Below are positions 36,279-43,846 of a DNA stretch of 64,000 nt, piece by piece (within the stretch, counting starts at the first letter, position 1; each line of letters begins with the position of its first letter). The DNA is from Oenococcus oeni DSM 20252 = AWRIB129 (GTDB lineage: Bacteria > Bacillota > Bacilli > Lactobacillales > Lactobacillaceae): assembly GCF_000372485.1 (NCBI RefSeq), contig NZ_AQVA01000001.1, positions 1 through 64,000 on the forward strand, written 5' to 3'. The translations under genes and the position numbers were made by a program. Below the pieces are notes generated by a model. That model made no database searches and was not told the origin of the DNA. It worked only from the letters and a program-made list of their open reading frames with translations.

Positions 36279-36300
36279 CTTTATTAAAATTAAAAGTCAA
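36272..36300 (-). promoter_or_regulatory. Promoter of the TetR-ABC exporter operon
   Basis: Reverse strand TTGACT (36295-36300), 17-base spacer, TATTAT (36272-36277). The -10 lies within the palindromic operator, so repressor binding should block RNA polymerase. Confidence 0.8.
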
Positions 36301-36344
36301 GAAAAAGATTTTGTTTTCCTTTTCATAATCCGATATCTTTTAGT

Positions 36345-36372
36345 TTGTTATTGAGGATTTTTTTGTTAAGAT
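36345..36372 (+). promoter_or_regulatory. Promoter of the D-lactate dehydrogenase gene, near-leaderless
   Basis: TTGTTA (36345-36350), 16-base spacer ending in an extended TG, and TAAGAT (36367-36372). The ATG at 36382 is 10 bases after the -10 box, which leaves a leader of only 0-4 bases. No Shine-Dalgarno is present. Confidence 0.6.
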
Positions 36373-36381
36373 TGCAACAAT

Positions 36382-37371
36382 ATGAAAATCCTAATGTATG
36401 CTGTTTTCGAAGATGAAGTACCTTATATTGAAGAGTTTGCCAATCGTACTGGCCATGAAATCGTTCAGGAAACCGATTATTTATCCGAAAAAAATGTCGA
36501 TTTGGCAGCCGGTTTCGATGCGGTTGTTACCCAACAGACGGTCAACATTCCTGACATGGTGTATTCTCGTCTGGCTGAATTAGGTATCAGGCAAATCAGT
36601 ATCCGTCAGGTTGGTTACGATATTTTAAATATCGATGCGATTCATAAAGCCGGACTGCGTGCGTCAAATGTCGCAGCTTATTCGCCAAGAGCGATTGCCG
36701 AATACACATTGACACAACTTTTAAACCTGATCCGTAACAACAAGAGATATTATCAGGCCACAGAATCGGGTAATTGGTTATGGTCTGCAGCCCCTCAGGG
36801 GAAAGAAATCCATGATCTAACGGTCGCTGTTATCGGCGCTGGACGTATTGGTTCGGCTCTGGCTGAGATGCTTCATGTACTTGGCGCGAAGGTTTTGGCA
36901 GTTGATCCGGTTTACCATGCTCAAAATGAAGCTTTTTTGGATTATACAAATCTTGACGATGCTTTGAAAAGGGCTGATGTTATCACTTTCCATACGCCTT
37001 TAAACAAGCAGACCAATGGTATGGCCGACAAAGATTTTTTTCAAAAAGTTAAAAAGAATGCATACATTTTAAACTTTGCCCGCGGAGGGATTATTCAAAC
37101 TTCGGCTTTATTGGAAAATTTGCGTAGCGGAAAATTAGCTGGAGCAGCTCTGGATGTTTTGCCCAATGAAACCGAGTTTATGGGCAAAATCCAAAATCCT
37201 GACAAACTTCCGGCTGATGTTCAGGAATTAATGTCGAGGGACAACGTTTTACTGTCGCCACACGTGGCTTTTTATACGAACCTGGCCGTTAAAAATATGG
37301 TTGAAATAGCTTTAAACGATGCGATTGCCCTTTCTCAAGGCAAACATATCGAGAATGAAATTCTTTATTAA
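36382..37371 (+). CDS. D-lactate dehydrogenase family enzyme
   Basis: NAD-dependent D-2-hydroxyacid dehydrogenase of 329 residues, most like fermentative D-LDH, which reduces pyruvate to D-lactate. NAD-binding GAGRIGSALAEMLHVLGAKV near 152-171, then NFARGGIIQTSALL with the substrate Arg, PNETEF with the catalytic Glu, and LSPHVAFYTNLAVKNM with the catalytic His. The NAD motif differs slightly from the common VGTGHIG form, so a D-2-hydroxyisocaproate-like specificity remains possible. Product D-lactate is typical for Oenococcus and Leuconostoc. Confidence 0.88.
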   Translation: MKILMYAVFEDEVPYIEEFANRTGHEIVQETDYLSEKNVDLAAGFDAVVTQQTVNIPDMVYSRLAELGIRQISIRQVGYDILNIDAIHKAGLRASNVAAYSPRAIAEYTLTQLLNLIRNNKRYYQATESGNWLWSAAPQGKEIHDLTVAVIGAGRIGSALAEMLHVLGAKVLAVDPVYHAQNEAFLDYTNLDDALKRADVITFHTPLNKQTNGMADKDFFQKVKKNAYILNFARGGIIQTSALLENLRSGKLAGAALDVLPNETEFMGKIQNPDKLPADVQELMSRDNVLLSPHVAFYTNLAVKNMVEIALNDAIALSQGKHIENEILY

Positions 37372-37627
37372 ACTTTTAAAAATAATTTAAATCAATCCCT
37401 AAAAACAGTCAAAAAGCTCTCCACAAACTAATTGAATTTTGTGGAAAACTTCACTTGATTGCTTTTTTGAAAACGACAACATCAAGTTAATGAAGGATTT
37501 ATAAATCTGGTTGGATCGGAAAAAACTTGATCGAACTGATTCTGAATTGGATTTATTTATCCTTCAGAGTGAAATAATTGATTGTTTTTTATATCAATTC
37601 TTATTTTTGTACCAGAGGGAGATGCGA

Positions 37628-38503
37628 GTGTTACTAGGAAGCATTGAAGCTGGCGGTACCAAATTTGTTTGTGCCGTCGGCAATGAGGATTACCGGACAA
37701 AAAATATTGTTCGTTTTCCAACGACTACACCAGAAGAAACATTGACAAAATGTGTCGAATATTTTAAGAAATTTGACGATGTAAAAGCGATTGGCGTTTC
37801 TTCGTTTGGACCGATTGAATTGCGTCGCAATTCGCCAAAATATGGTTACATAACAAATACGCCAAAACCCGGTTGGGCCGATGTTGATTTCGTAGGTCGT
37901 TTAAAAAAAGATTTTGATGTACCAATTCATTGGACCACTGATGTTAATGGTTCGGCTTATGGAGAATATGTTATTTCGACTTTATTCAACGAGCATATTA
38001 ATTCTTTGGTTTATTACACGATCGGAACTGGTGTTGGTGCCGGCGCGATTGTGAATGGCAAATTTATCGGTGATCTTGGCCATCCGGAAATGGGGCATGT
38101 ACGTTTAAAGCGTCATCCGGATGATTTGGACTTTCCAGGAATTTGTCCTTTTCACGGCGATTGCCTTGAGGGACTCGTTTCCGGTCCGACTTTTGAAGCG
38201 CGAACCGGTAAAAAAGGTCAAAACGTTCCACTGACTGACCATGTTTGGGACATAGTGGCTTATTATGTTGCTCAAGCAGCGATTCAAGTTACTTTGACAC
38301 TTCGCCCGGCAAAGATTGTTTTTGGCGGCGGCGTCGTTAGCGAGGAATTTTTGAAAAAGGTTCGTGTCCAGTTTAAAGAGCTGTTAAATGATTACGTCGA
38401 TGTTGGAAAACTGGAAGATTATATTGTGATGCCGGCAATCAAGGAGAACGGATCAGCGACTTTAGGCGATTTTGCTTTGGCACTTTTGGAATATCGTAAA
38501 TAA
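37628..38503 (+). CDS. ROK-family fructokinase (GTG start)
   Basis: Phosphorylates fructose to fructose-6-phosphate. LLGSIEAGGTKFVCAVG carries the N-terminal phosphate loop, DVNGSAYGEY and GTGVGAGAIVNG the sugar and ATP regions, and HPDDLDFPGICPFHGDCLEG the zinc site typical of ROK fructokinases. From GTG 37628 it has 291 residues and begins at the family's LLGS; AGAGGG lies 8 bases before it but only 2 bases before the ATG at 37622, so GTG is favoured. The long open frame upstream of that is not coding. Next to a mannitol dehydrogenase, which supports a fructose role. Confidence 0.9.
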   Translation: MLLGSIEAGGTKFVCAVGNEDYRTKNIVRFPTTTPEETLTKCVEYFKKFDDVKAIGVSSFGPIELRRNSPKYGYITNTPKPGWADVDFVGRLKKDFDVPIHWTTDVNGSAYGEYVISTLFNEHINSLVYYTIGTGVGAGAIVNGKFIGDLGHPEMGHVRLKRHPDDLDFPGICPFHGDCLEGLVSGPTFEARTGKKGQNVPLTDHVWDIVAYYVAQAAIQVTLTLRPAKIVFGGGVVSEEFLKKVRVQFKELLNDYVDVGKLEDYIVMPAIKENGSATLGDFALALLEYRK

Positions 38504-38532
38504 AGTTAGTGAAAAAATTATTTTAATAGTGA

Positions 38533-38538
38533 TATAAT
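38533..38538 (+). promoter_or_regulatory. -10 box ahead of the mannitol dehydrogenase operon
   Basis: TGATATAAT offers a TATAAT with a nearby TG about 118 bases before the ATG at 38656. The roughly 110-base leader shows no recognised riboswitch. Confidence 0.4.
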
Positions 38539-38655
38539 ACAATAAGTCAATTATTTCACATAAAAGGGTTTGAATTAAAGATTATTTCCCATTTTGAATA
38601 ATGATTCCTTTGTTGATTCTTAAATTGACAATCGTTGAAAAAAGGAGATTTTATT

Positions 38656-39666
38656 ATGGCAACGATGGATGCATTAGTATTAACTGCCGTTAAGAATATG
38701 AAAATTGAACAAGTCGACAAGCCTCAAGTGAAGGCAAATGAGGTTTTGATCGAGACCAAATACGCCGGAATTTGTGGAACCGACCATGCTCTTTACAATG
38801 GTTTGCCGGGTTCGGCCGCTGCGGTTCCACCAATTGTTTTGGGACACGAGAATTCCGGGGTTGTTTCCGAAGTTGGTGAGAAAGTTACAAGCGTCAAGGT
38901 CGGCGACCGGGTAACGGTTGATCCGAACATATACTGTGGCCACTGTTTCTATTGCCGGACTGGCCGTCCAGAACTTTGTGATAATTTGTCGGCCGTCGGT
39001 GTTACCCGTAACGGAGGTTTGGAACAATACTTCACAGCACCTTCGACACAGGTTTACAAGGTTCCTGACAACGTTTCTTTAAAAGCCGCCGCCACAACCG
39101 AACCGATTTCATGTGCTGTTCACGGTGTTAAGTTGTTAAAGTTAACGCCTTATCAAAAGGCTCTGGTAATCGGTGATGGTTTTATGGGTCAATTGTTTGT
39201 TCAACTTCTGTGTGCTTACGGAGTTCATCAAGTGGATTTTGCCGGTATTATCGATGAAAAGCTGGCTCTGAACAAAGAAAAATTTGGCGTTACCAATACT
39301 TACAATACGACTCGCGACAAGATTCCGGCTGATTATGATGTTGTGATCGAAGCAGTCGGTCTTCCCGAAACACAAGAACAAGCCGTTAATGCAACTGTCA
39401 AAGGAGCGCAAGTCTTGATGTTTGGTGTCGGAAAACCAAATCAGGAATTCAAAATGAATACTTACGAGGTTTATCAAAAGCAACTTACAATTCAAGGTTC
39501 CTTTATCAACCCTAATGCTTTTGAAGATTCTTTGGCATTGTTGTCGAGCGGGAAATTGGACGTATTGTCTTTGATTAGTAATGAACCATCACTTGATAAA
39601 GTTTCCGATTATCTTGATGGCAGTGTTAAAAATGTCAGCAAAGCTGTTGTTAAAGTAGGTGCTTAA
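38656..39666 (+). CDS. Mannitol 2-dehydrogenase-like zinc dehydrogenase
   Basis: A 336-residue medium-chain dehydrogenase. Catalytic zinc region YAGICGTDHALY and GHENSGVV; structural zinc cysteines in CGHCFYCRTGRPELC; GVTRNGGLEQYFTAP; nucleotide-binding GDGFMGQLFVQLL. From memory it closely resembles the Leuconostoc mannitol dehydrogenase, which reduces fructose to mannitol as an electron sink in heterofermenters. AAAGGAG precedes the ATG at 38656; the frame opens 21 bases earlier. A related sugar-alcohol dehydrogenase is the alternative. Confidence 0.82.
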   Translation: MATMDALVLTAVKNMKIEQVDKPQVKANEVLIETKYAGICGTDHALYNGLPGSAAAVPPIVLGHENSGVVSEVGEKVTSVKVGDRVTVDPNIYCGHCFYCRTGRPELCDNLSAVGVTRNGGLEQYFTAPSTQVYKVPDNVSLKAAATTEPISCAVHGVKLLKLTPYQKALVIGDGFMGQLFVQLLCAYGVHQVDFAGIIDEKLALNKEKFGVTNTYNTTRDKIPADYDVVIEAVGLPETQEQAVNATVKGAQVLMFGVGKPNQEFKMNTYEVYQKQLTIQGSFINPNAFEDSLALLSSGKLDVLSLISNEPSLDKVSDYLDGSVKNVSKAVVKVGA

Positions 39667-39669
39667 TCG

Positions 39670-40437
39670 ATGTCTTCTAATATCTCAGCAACATCAAAAA
39701 CAGAACCAATACAAAAAACACGAACAATTTCAATGCAGAGCTCAATTGCTTACTTCATCTTATCGCTGGTTATTAACTCAGCTGGAAATGTTTTGACACT
39801 GGTAACAAGTGCTAAAATCCATCCTTCTTATTTAGGAGCTGCTTATTGGACCGCTGCAACAGCAAATTTCGGAGATGCGCTTAATTGGAATCTTTTCTGG
39901 GCCTTTATTATTATTGGTGTTCTAACAGTAATTTTGAACGCGATTCTGATCGGTCATTGGTCTTGGTCAAGAGCAATCGGAAATATGATTTTTATGGTTC
40001 CTTTCTCAGCATTGATTCAGGTTTTCGCTGATTTTTTCAATGGTGTTTATCCGGTATTCAAAGGCTTGCCAGAAGCCCACAGTTTAGGAATGATCATTCT
40101 TTATATCGTTTTAAACTTCTTCGGTGTTGCCTTGATCGCAACTGCTATCTCGATTTATCAAAGAGTTAATCTGATTTTGCATCCGGCGGATGATTTAATG
40201 CAGGTTCTGCGTTTTAAATATTTCAAAGGCAATGCTGCAGCGGCGATGTGGGTATCCTATATTCCACCAACGGTTCTGGCAATCATTGCTTTAATTATCG
40301 ATCACCAGTTTACAAATTTGGGCTTGGGCACGATTTTCGCCTTTCTCTTTCAAGGTGGAATTACCGGTTTTGCCGATAAGCGGGTCTTTCTCCATCTCCA
40401 TCACCAGGCACTGGATGTTGGAAAACAAATTAATTAA
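39670..40437 (+). CDS. Six-helix membrane protein, YczE/YyaS-like
   Basis: A 255-residue integral membrane protein with about six helices (for example SSIAYFILSLVINSAGNVLTL region, FWAFIIIGVLTVILNAILIG, MIILYIVLNFFGVALIATAI). It resembles the YczE/YyaS membrane family; similar genes beside mannitol dehydrogenases in Leuconostoc-group bacteria have been labelled sugar or fructose permease. It starts 3 bases after the dehydrogenase stop, so it is in the same operon. Transport function is inference from position. Confidence 0.65.
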   Translation: MSSNISATSKTEPIQKTRTISMQSSIAYFILSLVINSAGNVLTLVTSAKIHPSYLGAAYWTAATANFGDALNWNLFWAFIIIGVLTVILNAILIGHWSWSRAIGNMIFMVPFSALIQVFADFFNGVYPVFKGLPEAHSLGMIILYIVLNFFGVALIATAISIYQRVNLILHPADDLMQVLRFKYFKGNAAAAMWVSYIPPTVLAIIALIIDHQFTNLGLGTIFAFLFQGGITGFADKRVFLHLHHQALDVGKQIN

Positions 40438-40456
40438 TAAAAAGGAGAATTTCAAC

Positions 40457-40846
40457 ATGGCATTAAAAAATTTCTTTACCGGAATTCAACACGTGGGTAT
40501 TCCTTCGGCTGATTTGGATAAAACGATCGATTTCTATAAATCGCTTGGTTTTGAAGAAGCCGGATTGTTCAAAAACGGCAAGAATCGTTGTGCATTTATG
40601 CGCTTTGGCAATTTAACGATTGAAACATGGGAAGGCGATCCAGCGGTTATGAAGGCCGGTGCAATTAATCACATTTCCCTGAATACAACGGATATCGAAA
40701 AAGCTTTTAGCGCTGCTAAAGAACAAGGCCTACGTTTGGTTAATGATGAAATTCAATCAATCCCTTCGTTCTGGGATCGTGGAATTCGTTTCTTCAATAT
40801 TCTTGGGCCAAATGAAGAAACAATTGAATTTTGTCAGATTCTTTGA
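40457..40846 (+). CDS. VOC (glyoxalase/bleomycin-resistance fold) protein
   Basis: A 129-residue vicinal-oxygen-chelate protein with two beta-alpha-beta-beta-beta modules: GIQHVGIPSADLDKTIDFYKS then NHISLNTTDIEKAF, and the terminal NEETIEFCQIL. Potential metal ligands are the His in QHVGI, the Glu of the first module, the His in NHISL and the Glu in ETIEF. A methylglyoxal or aldose-phosphate isomerase-like role is possible. AAAGGAG 9 bases before the ATG selects this start. Third gene of the mannitol-dehydrogenase operon. Confidence 0.8.
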   Translation: MALKNFFTGIQHVGIPSADLDKTIDFYKSLGFEEAGLFKNGKNRCAFMRFGNLTIETWEGDPAVMKAGAINHISLNTTDIEKAFSAAKEQGLRLVNDEIQSIPSFWDRGIRFFNILGPNEETIEFCQIL

Positions 40847-40864
40847 TTTTTCAAAAATAAGTTT

Positions 40865-40897
40865 TAAAAAAACGGATCAAATAACGGTCCGTTTTTA
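40865..40897. terminator. Terminator after the VOC gene
   Basis: AAACGGA pairs with TCCGTTT around an 11-base loop, flanked by A-run and T-run; may serve both the VOC gene and the convergent alsD. Confidence 0.75.
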
Positions 40898-40901
40898 TTA
40901 T

Positions 40902-41618
40902 TTATTCTGTCTTTTCAATCGCTTTTTTTAAAGTTTCCAAGTCTAATTCGCGTCGGCGAAAATCGGGATTTTCAATTGGTAGATGCAACTGGAAATCCTG
41001 AAAAATCTGAACCTGGAGGTCGGCTTTTTTGATTTTAAAATCTAATAGGTGCCCTCCGAATTGACGATCATCGGAGAGAATGTGAAGGTGAAAGCCGGCC
41101 GCGGTTGTCCCTTCATACATCGCTGCTGAATAATAGCCAACCATCGTTGCCGTCAGTGAATCAACATGGAATTCATGTTGCGCTGCCGCGACCTTTGAAA
41201 ATGGCGGGTATGGTTTTTCTTGTTTATCGGCTGATCGCGCCAAAACATTTGTAAATTCTCCGTGTACTCTAATTGCGGCAAAGACATTTTTAAGTTTATA
41301 TTCTTCTTCAACCCTTTTTCGAAAACTATCGGAATCAAGATTAATTAGGCTTTCGCTCTTCAACTTTTGATCGAAGTAGTTAATATTTGCAAAGGGTGCT
41401 TTTTCGTGCTCGATGTCCATTTTTTGGACTTTTCCGCTGCTGGGGATTCCATAAGCCACCCCATCCAAAACTATTAATTCGACCCCGATTCCGGTTGTTG
41501 TACCAATACCGAAATCGCCGTGTTCGAGAAGATCTTTAAGCAGTATTGTCCCATCATATTGGCCATCCATAATTTGAGCCAAAGTGCCATGTTGATAAGC
41601 TTTTGTTAAATCTTTCAT
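40902..41618 (-). CDS. alsD: Alpha-acetolactate decarboxylase
   Basis: Converts acetolactate to acetoin. The 238 residues contain GTLAQIMDGQYDGTILLKDLL at the N-terminus, DFGIGTTTGIGVELIVLDG, the substrate Glu region VHGEFTNVLARS, and the zinc-binding HLHILSDDRQFGGHLLDF. Start 41618 is preceded by AAGGAGG located in the end of alsS; the longer open frame lies inside alsS. In wine bacteria this pathway removes pyruvate and affects diacetyl and acetoin. Confidence 0.95.
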   Translation of the reverse strand: MKDLTKAYQHGTLAQIMDGQYDGTILLKDLLEHGDFGIGTTTGIGVELIVLDGVAYGIPSSGKVQKMDIEHEKAPFANINYFDQKLKSESLINLDSDSFRKRVEEEYKLKNVFAAIRVHGEFTNVLARSADKQEKPYPPFSKVAAAQHEFHVDSLTATMVGYYSAAMYEGTTAAGFHLHILSDDRQFGGHLLDFKIKKADLQVQIFQDFQLHLPIENPDFRRRELDLETLKKAIEKTE

Positions 41619-41620
41619 TT

Positions 41621-43303
41621 TTAATCCATACCTCCTTCGATCAATTCCGAATAAAGTTCGGTATCGTGCGAATAATCGACTGGAATATCGACCAAAACCG
41701 GTCCTTGATCCCAATTAAACGCCTCAGTCAAAACTTGGTCGATTTTTGTAGGATCATCTACACGCAAGCCTTTTGCTCCAAAGGATTCGGCAAACTTCAC
41801 AAAATCGACTTGACCAAAATCGACTCCGGCTGATTTGCCGTACTTCATTTCCTCTTGGAATTTAACCATATCGTAATGTCCATGATCGTTAAAAATAATA
41901 TGAACCAGATTTGATTTCAGTCGAACAGCTGTTTCCAATTCCGCGCTGGAAAACATAAAGCCGCCATCCCCGGATACACTGACAATTTTTTCATTTGGAC
42001 GAACCAAACCTGCCGCAATTGCCCAAGGCAAAGCAACGCCCAGGGTTTGCATGCCGTCGGAAATTAAAAAATGACGCGGACGATATGAACGGAAGAAACG
42101 GCTCATCCATATATATACCGAGCCAACATCCAAAGTAACAGTCATATTATCGTCGACTTGTTTTTGAATGGCGTGAACAACATCCAAAGGATGGGACAGA
42201 CCGACTTTTGCGACAAATTTTGGGCCGCCAGGCTCGCTTTTAAGCTGTTCACGGTATTTATTAAGCAAAGAATTGCTTTCTTTTGACAGCGAATAATTAT
42301 TGAGCTGTTTGGCCAATAGATTAATTGTTACCGGCATGTCGCCGACTAATTGAATTTTCGGATTATAATGTGCATCGATCTGGGCATGGATCGAATCGAT
42401 CGTTGCAATCGGCAGTTTATTATTCTTGTTCCAAACACGCGGTTCATATTCAACGGCATCATAACCGAGTGCAATTACCAAGTCGGAAGCTTTTAAGAGT
42501 TGATCGCCGGTTTGGTTGGCAAATAAACCAACACGCCCAAAAAACGATTGTTCTACCAAAGACCGATCGATAACACCGGCACCTTGAAATGTTTCGACAA
42601 CCGGCAATTTAGTTGCGTGCAAAAAATCATGGAGAGCTTTGACGGTTTTTTCGTCGGAACCGCGTTGGCCAACCAAAATAACCGGCAATTTTGCCTGACG
42701 TATTTTACCTGCCAGGAACTCGATTTGTTCCGGACTGGCCGGACCAGCAGAAATATTTTCTACTTTTTCCAAGGCTTGACTCGATACCGGACTGTCGTCA
42801 ACGTCTTGTGGGAGACTGATGAAAGAGGCTCCCTGAGGGGCCGCGCTGGCAATATCGAAGGCATTTGCAATTACTTCGGATAAGTTTTCTGCATCTTGTA
42901 CCTCGGTCGTGAATTTTGTAATTCCATTGAACAAAAGTACTGAAGGAGTCGATTGGTGTGTTCGGCGATAAAGATCCTGTCTTTGAACTTGGCCGGCGAT
43001 TGCGACAACCGGATCATTTTCAGTCTGTGCCGTCAAAATTCCGGTTGCCAGATTCGATGCTCCCGGTCCGGATGTTACGAGCACTACACCGGGTTTTCCG
43101 GTCAGACGTCCGACCGCTTGAGCCATGAAAGCTGCGTTTTGTTCGTGTTTTGTGATCACGAGTTTTGGAGCATTGGAATTATTTTCAATTACTTCAAAAA
43201 GCCGGTCTATTTTGGCTCCGGGAATGCCGAAAACATATTTAACGTCATGATTTAATAGGGACTCAAGAACCAGATCGGCCCCAAAACATTTCTTTTCTGT
43301 CAT
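41621..43303 (-). CDS. alsS: Catabolic alpha-acetolactate synthase
   Basis: Thiamine-diphosphate enzyme condensing two pyruvates into acetolactate. The 560 residues carry VFGIPGAKIDRLFE and the catalytic Glu in TKHEQNAAFMA near the start, GPGASNLATGILTA, and the ThDP motif VSGDGGFMFSSAELETAVR ending in IIFNDHGHYDMV. No regulatory subunit gene is adjacent, as expected for the catabolic FAD-independent type. AGAGGTG precedes the ATG at 43303. It is directly followed by alsD (2 bases), one operon. Confidence 0.95.
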   Translation of the reverse strand: MTEKKCFGADLVLESLLNHDVKYVFGIPGAKIDRLFEVIENNSNAPKLVITKHEQNAAFMAQAVGRLTGKPGVVLVTSGPGASNLATGILTAQTENDPVVAIAGQVQRQDLYRRTHQSTPSVLLFNGITKFTTEVQDAENLSEVIANAFDIASAAPQGASFISLPQDVDDSPVSSQALEKVENISAGPASPEQIEFLAGKIRQAKLPVILVGQRGSDEKTVKALHDFLHATKLPVVETFQGAGVIDRSLVEQSFFGRVGLFANQTGDQLLKASDLVIALGYDAVEYEPRVWNKNNKLPIATIDSIHAQIDAHYNPKIQLVGDMPVTINLLAKQLNNYSLSKESNSLLNKYREQLKSEPGGPKFVAKVGLSHPLDVVHAIQKQVDDNMTVTLDVGSVYIWMSRFFRSYRPRHFLISDGMQTLGVALPWAIAAGLVRPNEKIVSVSGDGGFMFSSAELETAVRLKSNLVHIIFNDHGHYDMVKFQEEMKYGKSAGVDFGQVDFVKFAESFGAKGLRVDDPTKIDQVLTEAFNWDQGPVLVDIPVDYSHDTELYSELIEGGMD

Positions 43304-43331
43304 AAATAAATTCACCTCTGTCTTTTTTTGT

Positions 43332-43361
43332 ATTTTAACACTTGTTAATTTTCATTGACAA
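43332..43361 (-). promoter_or_regulatory. alsSD promoter with inverted repeat
   Basis: Reverse strand TTGTCA (43356-43361), 18-base spacer, extended TGT-TAAAAT (43332-43337). The inverted repeat TTAACA-CT-TGTTAA (43335-43348, forward) covers the -10 box and the adjoining spacer and may bind a regulator. Confidence 0.65.
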
Positions 43362-43388
43362 CAAAAAGCCTGCTTTAAACAGGCTTTT
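43362..43388 (-). terminator. Terminator of trxA
   Basis: Reverse strand AAAAGCCTG pairs with CAGGCTTTT over a 7-base loop, with T-run beyond. Confidence 0.85.
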
Positions 43389-43417
43389 CTTCAATAAAGT
43401 ATATAGTTTCACAAACT

Positions 43418-43732
43418 TTATTTTGTATATTTATCAATAATATCAGTCAACTGTTTTTGGTTGTGTACGCCAACGATCCGATCAACGACTTCACCGTCTT
43501 TTTTAACGATCAAGGTAGGGATCGCTTTAATTCCAAGTCCATTTGCCGTTTCCTGGTTTTGATCGACATCAATCTTGCCGAATTTAACACTCGACATTTC
43601 ATTAGAAAGTTTTTCCAAGATAGGTGCCTGGATTTTACAAGGGGTACACCAAGTGGCCCAAAAATCAGTCACAGTCACGCCGGATTTGGTTGCTTCTTCA
43701 AACGAATCAGAATTTAATACTGAGATTGCCAT
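43418..43732 (-). CDS. trxA: Thioredoxin (CTPC active site)
   Basis: A 104-residue thioredoxin for cytoplasmic disulfide reduction. WATWCTPCKIQAP near residues 25-37 holds the two redox cysteines; the usual middle Gly is replaced by Thr, which tends to shift redox potential. KFGKIDVDQNQ and the cis-Pro in IKAIPTLIV are conserved. GGAGGAA precedes the ATG. Has its own consensus promoter and terminator, so it is monocistronic. Confidence 0.95.
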   Translation of the reverse strand: MAISVLNSDSFEEATKSGVTVTDFWATWCTPCKIQAPILEKLSNEMSSVKFGKIDVDQNQETANGLGIKAIPTLIVKKDGEVVDRIVGVHNQKQLTDIIDKYTK

Positions 43733-43756
43733 ATAATTCCTCCTTCTCTAGTTCTC

Positions 43757-43785
43757 ATTGTACTTACTTACAATAAGTAATGCAA
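43757..43785 (-). promoter_or_regulatory. trxA promoter
   Basis: Reverse strand TTGCAT (43780-43785), 17-base spacer, TACAAT (43757-43762), 25 bases before the ATG. Confidence 0.8.
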
Positions 43786-43804
43786 AAATAATTTAAGAAA
43801 GTAC

Positions 43805-43834
43805 TTGCTTTGAGGTTGCTGGAGCCTTTATACT
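43805..43834 (+). promoter_or_regulatory. Promoter of the amino-acid permease gene
   Basis: TTGCTT (43805-43810), 18-base spacer, TATACT (43829-43834). The ATG at 43847 would give a leader of about 6 bases with no ribosome site. Confidence 0.55.
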
Positions 43835-43846
43835 TAATCGAAAATC

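Noticed and set aside
37420-37445. Hairpin TCCACAAA...TTTTGTGGA between ldhD and the fructokinase, resembling a terminator or DnaA boxes
   Set aside because: There is no T-run on the forward strand where the ldhD terminator would be needed, and TTTCCACAA differs from the TTATCCACA DnaA consensus.
43418-43732. CTPC active site of thioredoxin as a novelty
   Set aside because: A Thr in place of Gly occurs in many thioredoxins of lactic acid bacteria; not special on its own.
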